Made by a program: the position numbers and the translations under genes. Shown here in pieces: positions 43,227 to 52,909 of a DNA stretch of 64,000 nt. The stretch spans positions 4,712,001-4,776,000 of the forward strand of contig NW_025408669.1 of assembly GCF_020360975.1 (NCBI RefSeq). Reading direction: 5' to 3'. How positions within the stretch are numbered: position 1 is the stretch's first letter; each line of letters begins with the position of its first letter. The notes below the pieces were generated by a model. That model made no database searches, was not told the origin of the DNA, and saw only the letters and a list, made by a program, of their open reading frames with translations. This stretch comes from Hirsutella rhossiliensis (Eukaryota; Ascomycota; Sordariomycetes; Hypocreales; Ophiocordycipitaceae).

Positions 43227-46200
43227 GCAGTAGGCCATATACCTACGAAGCCCAAGGCATTGCACACGTCTCCTGTCAGCTGAAGCTTGGTAGAGCGACT
43301 TCTGGACAAACGTCCGGCCGGGCCAGCGCACCCACAGGACCCGAGGAAATGGTCGTCGCCGGGAGCCAAGTCCCGCCACATCCCACTACATGTCCGGGGA
43401 CACGGACACGGGGCTCCTAGGAATTTCTTCTTTGAGTGGGGGGGTCGAGGGCAGGAATGGCGGTGATAGACTGCCATGCTGCTTCCTTTTGGGCAGTTTC
43501 GAGCGAGCAGGAGACGGGCAAGAGACGGGCGAGAGACGGAAGTCTGCTCGCGGCTGCGCCAAGCATGATTAGACGCTACGGTAGCTTGGGGGGTCCCATT
43601 GCTTCTGGAGAACCCTGGTCGGGCTGCCAACATCTACTGTACCTACAGTCCTGGAAAGGCATGAAAAGGGGGGGGGTGCGCCGTCTGCCATTGGAGAGCG
43701 TCCATTGATTCCGGTCCAGTGCTCTGGGCCTTACGGCAGAGTCCCCGGGACCTGCTGCCGGCTCCACAGCGCTGGCAGGGAGAGCATGGGGTAGGGCACA
43801 GGTACTCGGGGGCGAGTTCCGCTGTCAAATGGGGGCCCGTCCTCCACTGCGTTGCTTGTCTGCCGAGCCTCGCGTCGGATGCTTCGCTGGCCAACAAAAG
43901 CGCCTTGTGCTGGCCGAATCACAGCTCCGGAGGTCAAGGATGCACTCGCCAACCCTTTCCCGGTGTCAGCAAGACCGGGGTGTCAAGGTGATACAGTTGC
44001 GTGACTGATGCCGACAATCAGGTGCTTGGCTGGCCGGTGAGGGACCCGGAGGAAGAGGATTCCAGGCCGTCCGGGCCTTGTCCGTCTTGATCCAACAACT
44101 TGAGGCCTCCGTAGACCAGGCATGGACCTTGCCCTACATGTGGCAGCATGCATGTCATGCAGCAATACCAACAGTACTGTAGCAGGCCGGCAGCTCGTAG
44201 CTCTGCCAAACCCGACGACTTGGTCGCACCTAGTAATTAAAGCACTGGTCGACCTTTGGTGAAGGGCGGCAGGGTTACACGAACGACGTTTCGCTTCTCT
44301 TGCAGCCATCGATCATAACGGCCTGGGCGTGAAAGCGCTGGGCTGCTGCATCTCGTCGCAAGCTCGTTGGCTTACTTGGCGACGGTGCATCGAACCCCCC
44401 ATTTTCCACACCCCTCCCCCCCCTGGATGCCTTCCCACCAACAGTCCGCGTCCTCCCAAGCGAATGTGCTTCGTAAGTACGGTGCATTTTATTAGGCTGC
44501 GAGGGCGGCCGTTTTGGCTGTCTCGCTCACCGCCTGTTTTCGGGCCTTGTGATCCCCCACGCAGCCCGAACAAGTAATCGGTCAGGCAGAGAGTGGTTGG
44601 CGGTGCCATTGCGCCTGGGCAGCCGTCCCGGACGGGGAGCATGAGTTCCGGACAGTGTGCTGTTAATGTACTGTACACGCTCGGGGCTTGGCGGGGCTGG
44701 GCCGGCCAACAGCACATTTGCTGTCGTCATCGCCAGCGGAGCAGCGCAAGGTCCAGCGTTAGCACCTGGAGTGGCCCGGCTCATCAATCCACAATGGCAG
44801 GCTCCCGCGGAGGTGACCCGGCTACCCGGTCGTGACGGAGTGCGGTTCCGTTCCCCGGCGCTGTGCGTGGGCACGGAGCGATACCGTAGCCTTTGAATGG
44901 TTGGTCGCGGCCTGGACCCGGAGAATAAATGTTTGCCTTTCTTGAGCTAGCATCAGGAACTAGCAAGAATACGGTCGGTAGCGTCGCATGGCGCCACATC
45001 TCGCACCAGGATCTCGAGACGTCCTTGCTGGAGGTGGCATCCTCTGCAGGGCGGGTGGCTGGCTGGACTCCCGGTGGGCTGGATTGATCTGATCCAACAG
45101 CAGCCACGGCACGCACTCGTCTTGGGGGCTGTTTGCCACCGGGTGCGGAATGTACTTGCGATTGCGGGAGGAGGGAGGCCGGGGGGCGATCAAGTGGCAT
45201 GGGGAAAAAGGAAACAGCCGTCGGTCATGGAAAACATTGCGCTCCACTCGACCAAGTAGCGCGCCCCACGGAACTGAAAAAGGGGCCCCAACGTGGTACA
45301 TGATGTGTAGAATGCACGCTTGCATGCTTTTCCGTCGTCGTGAACGGCTGCAGACGAGGCCAGAGGCAGATCGGGAGCCCGATGGCTGCAAGGCACGCGC
45401 CGATGTCGTTCGCATAAGGCGCACCTCGCACGGGAAAAGGCTTCTGTTGATACGACCCTCGCGCAAAGCAGACGAGCGGAGCGGCAAATGCGGTTGTACA
45501 TGCGAAGAAACTGCTCAGCTGTGCGTTCGGCCTGCCTTGGCCAGAAAGGAGAGTTGTGCTTTTTCCCCCTCGACGTCCTGGGCCCAGCACCACGCCATCC
45601 AGCTGCAACTGTATGCTCTCTTGGTCCATGCTCAGCTGAGACCTTCTCGAAAGCTTCGAGCGCGCCGAGGGAGGGAGAGTGTGGGCTGGGGGTGGGTGTA
45701 GCCCGTGGTGCCACGTACTGGTTCCAGCGACCATGTGATTCGTAGCCGCTGCGTGCATATTGGGATCAACTTGCTCCGCATCGATTTGCCGTCTGGCAAA
45801 ATGGACGAGGTCATTTGAGCCCCTCGCCCGCGGCAAAGGGTCCAGGGGCCGAGCGAATGGGAACGTGGCGGAAGGAAGATTTTGTGCTGGTGGCTCGCCA
45901 GCCTGGATCGTCAGGGCTGTTTGATTGGCAGGCGCCGACGGAGTAGACGGAGTAGTGGCCTTCCCCCGGCGTTGCAGTGATCGATGAATCATAATGTTGG
46001 CTCCTTATCGCCCTCAAATTTCACCACCAGAGCTTTTGCTTCATCAGCAGACATTTATCTCCTCAGCTTCCCCCTTTTCCGTCTGCCATCCGAATCAACC
46101 ATTGCAAGCCCCCACATCCGCAGGGCACAGTGCAGCACTGCCTGGCACCGCACAGTGGTCGGCCGTCGTCGTCGTGCGGATCAAAGAATCGCAGTCTCAA

Positions 46201-47018
46201 CGCCTGCACACCTCCCCCGCGGCTTGCAATGCCACCGGAAGCCACGACGCCGACGCCGTGGCGTAGCATCCGTTCTGTTACCGCCGGGCGTGCCTGAGCC
46301 GTAGACGCACCACGACGCAACGCCTGGCGCTGTTCCACTACACACAATCTCGCCAACTCCACCGCCAGAACCCCGCGCTGCTGTGCTCTTCCAGGCGTCC
46401 CCGGAAGGCCTGATTTGTCCTACGGGCCAGGTGGCACGTCGGAATGGATCATGTCACCGTTGGCTCAAGTGATGGAACCACAACGAGGCCCTGGGCGGAA
46501 AGCCACAGCGAGGCAGCAACTCTTCAAGACGCAAGGCAGGCGGGCTCTGGATGCTGGCGCAACGCCAGATTTCTCGAAATGTCTCGTCTCTGTCAAGGGC
46601 GACCCCGTATCTTGGGAGCCATTGACGGTTTGTAGTCACTCCTTTTGCTCGTATCCTCGAGCACCCTGCCAGATGTCGGGAATAGCACCGTCCTCTGCTC
46701 TTCTCCGTGGCCCGGCATACCCTGTACCAAGGCACTACAAAAACTGGCTGGGTGTGTAAATCAATCATCGGTACGGGCACGCGATGAATGGCTGGGATTT
46801 CTTCTCCCGACGTTGAGCATCGTCTCTTGCTCGCTCAAGGCTCATTCCAGTCCAGTCCACCCGCCGACGCCGTTCCCCGCCGAACGGCCGATGGCTGGCC
46901 TCGTTTTTGCACCCCAAAGAGCTCACAAGTGAACCCTGGCCGGGACCCCTGCCGAGACCCTGCTTCTAGAGGCAACCAAGTGCATACACCATGGCATTGT
47001 AGCATGTACACCGTATTC

Positions 47019-47029
47019 GTACTCCGTAC
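47019..47029. repeat. GTACTCCGTAC dyad motif, copy 4
   Basis: Same word and orientation as copy 3, in a local context rich in TGTACA/GTACA words. Confidence 0.9.
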
Positions 47030-47673
47030 ATGCACAGGTATAAATAGGCATGTGTGTGTGTCTACGGATACGACTATCCCCAGGCGTTCCGGCAGGTATT
47101 CCTACACCCGAGTGCAGGTACTAGCTACTTGGGGTGGAAGCAGAGACACGGCCACCTTATCCAAATCGTTGATACCTGCAGACTACGTAGCAGCCTATGC
47201 CGGCAACGTGCTGTCGAAAGCCACCTCGGCAGAGGAAGGTCCGACTTGCAGAGGAGGCCGTATCTCTCTCCATGGCCAGATGTCAGGCCACCCTCCTGGC
47301 GGCAGCTTGGAAGTGGATGTCGCGGAAGGTTACCGGGACTTCACTTTGCACGCCTGTGCCGCTCGACAACGCCATTTCGGCGACTGACAGCTCGACTCGA
47401 CGTTGGACCAGAGAGTTGGCGAGGTTTGTCCGTCGACTCCGAGTACGGCTGGCTGATATTAGGCAAGCCTACATGTATGGCTGCTGCAAGCATGTACGAA
47501 TGCTTCGTACATACATGCCAACAGCACAGAGACATGTATATCTACTGCACATGCATCGCGGTTCCCTGAAACGGAAACGGAAACGGTACAGAATGTCGTG
47601 GGGCCGGATCGCGACCTTCCATCGCCGCTGCTTCCGCGGAGGCATGACGGCAAGGCGGGGTCGAGGCGGCAAA

Positions 47674-47749
47674 GGGAGAGAGGGAGAGAGGGAGAGAGGG
47701 AGAGAGGGAGAGATGGAGAGAGGGAGAGAGGGAGAGATGGAGAGAGGGA
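47674..47749. repeat. GGGAGAGA-type minisatellite
   Basis: About nine 8-bp units, GGGAGAGA, two of them changed to TGGAGAGA, forming a 76-base purine-rich tract. Confidence 0.92.
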
Positions 47750-48805
47750 TGGGCACATCAGACGATGCCACCACCTTGTACCGATGTTGGCACTGTAAGC
47801 TCCGGGTAAGCTTGATATGTCATTTCACACGAGACGCGATATCTGACAGAAGCCCACATCTAAACGGCCGGCGATCTGATTCCCGATTGGCTCAAGAAGC
47901 CGTCACCTCGACGGCTTACCCGTAGTTCGCGCTTTCCTCCGGGGGTTCTGGGACTTGTATATCATCTGATGGTCAGCTCGCCGAGGCTCCAGCCACGTCC
48001 CGAAAGGAAGCGGCTGCGTCGAGCGAGACGAGAGGCTGCCTTGGCCATTGCCTTCTGGACCAACCGGCGGCGCAAGGCGAAACGCCGCCACAGACGCCTT
48101 TCTCTCCCCATTTCCCACGTTGGGAGCCCTGTGTCTCCTTGGCGTTTAGGCTCTGGCGCAAGCATGCGCGGGTGGTGTCGCACGTTTCCCTGCTGGAGCC
48201 GCAGCCTGGAGGCGGCGTGTGGTTGCGTCCGTGACGCTGTGGCCAGCGGCTTGATCTTGGGCTCGGATGAGCTTGTTCCTCCTCTGTGCGACCTGCCTTT
48301 GTGCCAAGCAGCAGGCCTCGTCCTAACCTGCTAGGTCCGAACCTGCTAGATGGCAGACGGCGATGAGACCGACCGACCGCAAACAGGAGATGGCCCGCGA
48401 AAATGGGATACAGCCGGGCCATGTATTCATCTCCGAAGGCGAAAAGGGCCGAGCTGGCTGAGCGCAGCGGCGCCACTGTCCGGTGGCCACCTGACCGTTC
48501 GACTCGCCATTGAGGGGGGTAGAGAGAGACCGGCCAGTCGATCTCTGCCGTTGCTGCTGGTTCGTCTCTAATTGCCCGGCCTGTTTGTCCACCCTGATGG
48601 CTCGAGAGTCCAGCGAGAGACTATGGATCTCGAAGCTTCGGCCACTCACGCACCTCGGAAGTGAACAGGCGGGGAAGGACGACTGCTGGACTCAAGTTTC
48701 CCCAACCACGCAATGGACGCGGCCGTCCTTGGCCCCCCCCTCAAAATCCCCCTCTCCCCCCCCGCAGCTGGCCACGGTTGCACCGACTGCAGACCAGTGT
48801 ATCTC

Positions 48806-48825
48806 GAGACAGATTAATCTGTCTC
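48806..48825. repeat. Perfect 20-bp palindrome
   Basis: GAGACAGATTAATCTGTCTC is its own reverse complement with no spacer. A run of 13 G begins nine bases after it (48834-48846), and C-runs lie about 50 bp before it. Confidence 0.93.
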
Positions 48826-49532
48826 ACCCGAGAGGGGGGGGGGGGGCATAAATGACCTCGCCAAGGTACTATGACGCCTTGCAGAGGAGGAGGTTGGGGT
48901 AATGCCGCCTCAGCCCTTGCATGTGGCCATCGCTCAACATGGAGGTGTCGCGAAGCCGGCATCGTGAGGTTGCCGCAGTTCGCTGTTAATTCTTGTAGGA
49001 AGACATGGCCGCGGCAGTGAACAGCCGTCAACGGGGGCTTGTGGCGTCTCCCTACTCCTTCTCTCTCTTCGATGGCCCCTTAGGCGTTCTGGAATGGACG
49101 ACCAACCATGGCTCGGCTCGTACACGGGGGGCAGCGACCTTGCAGCTGAGCACGTCAACGTCGACAGCCACTCATGAGACCCCCCTCGCGATCAGTGATG
49201 CCCCATGTTGCATGCCTGGACCAGGACTCTGGCCTGGAACGAAGCGGGCACGGCTCGTCGAGAGGTCTGAGCCGGAAAGGAGCCAGTCGTTGCAGGCCAC
49301 GCGACTACGGCCAGGACACTCTCCCCCGCTCCCCGCCAGCCTGGGCTGCAAAGCGTCATGATGGACGCAGCGGGAATCGAGTCCCTGGTTGCCGCCAATT
49401 CCTGTGTTGCGCCTGAAGCGCAGGGCAAAAGGGCGCCCGCAATGTAACACAAGCTGGTGCATGAGCACCAGCGCCGGGTATGTTATGTATGTAGGCCGTG
49501 GGCGGCAGGCAGGCGGCCGTGATAACGAGAAT

Positions 49533-49574
49533 GAGAAGGAGGAGGAGGAGAAGGAGGAGGAGAGGAGGAGGAGG
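49533..49574. repeat. Purine tract (GGA)n
   Basis: 42 bases of uninterrupted purine made of GGA/GAA units, about 470 bp upstream of the CCDC124-like gene. Confidence 0.85.
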
Positions 49575-50043
49575 TTCTGGACCGCGGAGATGGTCCTTCG
49601 AACTGCCTACTTAGCAACCTGCGGTGTGGGAAGGCCATTTATCCGGGGCCTCGGCCGGCATCCCTTGTGCAGGCCCGGCGGTGGTCAGACCGGACATGAT
49701 GAGCCTCTGCGGCGTCTCGGTCAAGTGGAAGGCCCGGGCGTGGATGCAAGGCCTTGGGTGTTTTCCCATTTGCAGATTCAACTGCATGGGAGTATCCCGG
49801 GGCTCAAGCAGGCGCAGGTGTATCGGTACTCGCGACTACATTGGAAGTCTCGACGAGCCTTGTGTTGCCGTCGACGTCGTTTGTGTGGTTACAGGGCGAA
49901 GTTTAATTCGCTGATGGTTGCGCGAGCCCCACGATCCCCAAATGCCTTACCTCATCACGGTTGGTGACCGAGGCGGGCACTTGGTGTCGATTGGTCTGGC
50001 AACAAACCGACTCTTGCACCAACGCAGCAGACTTAGCACCGCC

Positions 50044-50765
50044 ATGGCCGGCAAAAAAGGCGACAACAGCAAGAAGGTGGCTGGCAACGCCCGCAAGGCC
50101 GAGGCCGCCGCTCAAAAGTCGGCCATCGAGGACGCCCGGCAGGAAACCGCCGAGGCGGACAAGTGGCAAAAGGGAGCCAAGAGCAACGCAAAGAAGTGAG
50201 TCAGTCGACACGACGCTCGACACCCCAGAACCCGCCCGCGCTGACCGTCTTCTTCAGGGAGAGCGAGGCCGCCAAAAAGGCCGAACAGACCAGGAAAAAG
50301 GCCGAAAAGGATGCGCTCCTCAAGGAAGAAGAGTCCACCATGGGTGGCCGCGCCGAGCCCAAGAAGTCAAAGGCCCCCATCAAGAAATCGCGCGGCCTCG
50401 ACCTGTCGCAGCTTGACGGCGACTCCTCGGCCTCGGCCCTCAACGCCTCGGGCATCGACAACGCCCTCGACGCCCTTTCCCTGACGGCCGGCGCCGACGA
50501 CAGCAAGATAGACAAGCACCCGGAGAAGCGGTTCGCGGCCGCATACGCAAAGTACGAGGAGAGGCGACTGCAGGAGATGAAGGCAGACGGCAGCGGCACG
50601 GGCCTGCGGCTAGAGCAGCGGAAGCAGAGGATCCGCAAGGAGTTTGACAAGAGCCCCGAGAATCCCTTCAATCAGGTCACGGCCGCATACAACGCGACGC
50701 GGGACGATCTCTCACAGACCAGGGCACACGAAATGTCAAAGGTGGAGAAGCGCCTGGGCCAGTAG
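50044..50765 (+). CDS. CCDC124-like ribosome-associated coiled-coil protein
   Basis: Two exons (50044-50195 and 50258-50765) give 219 residues; the intron has GTGAGT and TTCAG ends. The N-terminal half is a highly charged Lys/Ala/Glu coiled coil starting MAGKKGDNSKKVAGNARKAE, and the junction reads SNAKKESEAAKKAEQ. The C-terminal half carries the conserved block HPEKRFAAAYAKYEERRLQE followed by RKEFDKSPENPFNQVTAAYN, diagnostic of the CCDC124/DUF1014 family. In animals and yeast (Lso2), proteins of this type bind idle 80S ribosomes and help restart translation; Oxs1-type homologues have been linked to stress responses. A similar cytoplasmic role is inferred. The start codon sits in a strong context (CCGCCATGGC). 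Confidence 0.94.
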
Positions 50766-51201
50766 GATGGCGCTCCTTTAGATACAGCCACCTGTCCACC
50801 TCCTTTGTGTCTTCAGATGCTGTCTCGGTCACGGCGTGGCATGGCGCGGCTCGGGAGAGGTTCCTGTCGATGGGCCCTTGCCAGACGGCACGCTGCGTGC
50901 GACACCAGCAAATGCCAAGTATTCGCCGGCCATATCCATCGCGCGGGCTCCATCGTGCTGGCACCTGTTGCTCCGGAATGAAGCTATCCGTAGTTACCCC
51001 GCCGCTGCCTCACCGAAATCAAGACCCCTCCGATGATGTTGTGGCTTAGTTGCCGCCAAGCCCCGGCAGAATCGCTCACCGCCCGCCACCCGACGAATGC
51101 CAAGGGGCACCTCGTCCCGTCACCGACATGTCCCGGCAGCAAGTTGAAATTCCGCCATCCAGCCTCCGCTGCTCTCGTGCTCGTCTCACACAGGCCGCAA
51201 A
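50766..51201. other. Intergenic, tandem genes
   Basis: 436 bp holding the 3' end of the CCDC124-like gene and the promoter of the E2-like gene. No distinct element recognised. Confidence 0.5.
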
Positions 51202-52323
51202 ATGGCGCCCCTCAACACCCTGAGTCTCGACTGCCTGCCGTCTCTGCATAGACAGCGTCTCTTCTCCGAGTTGTACGTCTGCATGGGCCTCCTCCCGCCT
51301 CCTTTGCCAGCCGGTCGACTTACACACCAGCTTCATCAGCGCTGGCCTCAGGCAGGCATGCCCAGAAGGCGTCTTCGTCACCTTGACTCCCGGTGATCCT
51401 ACTGTGTGGTCCGCAGTTCTGTTTGTTCGCCATGGTGCGATTGCCTCCCGCTCACCCGGGATCGAAACGCCGCTCACTCGCTTGCTCAGGCCCCTACGCA
51501 CAGGCAGTGCTTCGCTTCCAAATATCGTTTCCCGACTCCTACCCTAAGCTGCCGCCTCTCGTAACCTTCTCTACCGACATGTTCCATCCGTTAATATCGC
51601 CACTCACCACCTACATGTACACCACCGACATCCAAGACAACGGAACCGTCAGCGCCAGAGATGAGGAGCGCCTGCGCCCCGGCGGCTTCAGCCTCCGCCA
51701 TGGCTTTCCAGAGTGGTTCGGGCGAGGCAGGCGGGCGCGGTCCGGGAGCAGACAGGTGAGCGGCGAGCAGCCTCGCGGTCCGGCTTCGGCGCAGATCAGC
51801 CGAGCGCCGTCGAGTGCAGGCTCACCCGCGTCCGACGCCGAAGGCTTGTCAAGTCACCCGCCAACAGGAAGGCAAGACCTCTCCATCTACCACATCCTGA
51901 GGTATATACGAAGCACCTTTGACTCGGAAGATGTCCTCGACTCAGTCCCACTCGAGGCGGCGGGAAATCCCGGGGCCTGGCACGCGTGGCGAACCCATCG
52001 CCGCAGCTCGGGCGATGCCGAGTCGGGACAACCCCCCCCCCAGGCACCTCCCGCAGCGGCTCGGCAGTCAGGAGAGTGGAACTGGGACGGTGTATGGGAG
52101 GATAGAGTGAAGAAGGGAATCGCCGTGAGCCTGTCAGATCCCGTCTTATTTGGTGGCAGCGGGCCAGATGAGCTGGTGAGTGATGCGATGATGAGACCGA
52201 TGAGGCTCTTTATGCGGCGCAATACTGAAAGCAGGTGCCCAGATCCGATTCCTTGCGATGGAGGAGAATGACATCGCCTCTGTCAGAGAAAGCATATGCC
52301 GCACTCTTGACAACGAGGCATAG
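51202..52323 (+). CDS. UEV-like protein: ubiquitin-conjugating fold without catalytic cysteine
   Basis: Four exons: 51202-51272, 51331-51434, 51490-52175 and 52243-52323, about 313 residues. Junctions give LFSEFFISAGLRQACPEGVF, VLFVRHGPYAQAVLRFQISF and GPDELIRFLAMEENDIASVR. The last join uses acceptor GTGCCCAG at 52242 and ends RTLDNEA. Reading through instead gives a shorter, less protein-like tail. The sequence CPEGVFVTLTPGDPTVWSAV...FPDSYPKLPPLVTFSTDMFHP matches an E2 fold, including the strand before the HPN-equivalent site. Where active E2s have cysteine, this protein has ISPLTTYMY and no cysteine, so it should not carry ubiquitin. It is comparable to UEV/AKTIP-type proteins. The C-terminal half is disordered except the final helix. 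Confidence 0.85.
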
Positions 52324-52909
52324 CTGCGAGGGTCCGCACCGCTCACCGTCAGACACCACCAGCTTACACGACAGTCGCTTTGAGCACCCGCCCTTTCCCT
52401 TGAATTCTACGCTTACGACACGCGGTTGCACCCTGGAGGGGCTACTAACACATGCTTCCATCATCACTGCGTGGGTGCCACAGGAGAATCGATACCCCTG
52501 AAGTCGCGTTCTGCTTTGGCCAATACATGTTGTTCCCGTGCTCTGTCTGCCACCCCCCTCCCCTCTTGCCGCGCCATTCATTCATGCAATCACGAGCAAG
52601 GACGACGGTGGATGCTCGGGGCCTGGCGGGCTCCTCCCACCTCTCCGCCTTTTGTCTCGTCGAGGCTTCCATCACTATTCTTGCTGTCTTGCTGGTTCTC
52701 AAAGCGCGCCTCCCTCAGCGATGGCCCACCATAGGTCAAACAGGGCATTGCAGAGTCCCGCTAGCCGAGACTCCTTCTCAGAAGAGTAGCATGCCAGACT
52801 TCTCGGGCGATTCCGACGTGTCGAGTTCTGGACATGGCAACTTTCATCATCTTAAATCACATTTCCCACAGGTCAAAACCATCACATTGTTACCTCGACG
52901 GCAAACAAT
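52324..52909. other. Intergenic, tandem genes
   Basis: 586 bp between the UEV-like gene and the fungus-specific gene. Short ORFs on both strands show no recognisable protein. Confidence 0.5.

Larger units (their letters stand above)
38277..50043. other. 11.8-kb gene desert with short repeats
   Basis: Between the MFS gene start and the CCDC124-like gene I find no ORF with a recognisable domain, no set of exons that join into one frame, and no RNA gene. Long ORFs (up to 255 codons) exist on both strands, but they overlap each other and have skewed, arginine/serine/proline-heavy composition, as expected for GC-rich non-coding DNA. The region is rich in GTAC-containing words and holds purine tracts, a GA minisatellite, a palindrome and homopolymer runs. 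GC content is close to that of neighbouring genes, so it is not an AT-rich RIP island. Unannotated fast-evolving genes or non-coding RNAs cannot be excluded. Confidence 0.55.

Noticed and set aside
45225..45992. 255-codon minus-strand ORF in the desert
   Set aside because: Overlapped by other long ORFs on both strands, low-complexity Ser/Pro/His content, no motif and no joinable exons.
47197..47925. 242-codon + strand ORF in the desert
   Set aside because: A third of it is the GA minisatellite translated as Arg/Glu/Gly repeats; the rest shows no protein signature.
49365..49440. tRNA-like T-loop on the minus strand (GGGACTCGATTCCC)
   Set aside because: The loop begins CTC rather than TTC, no matching A box lies upstream, and no cloverleaf could be drawn.
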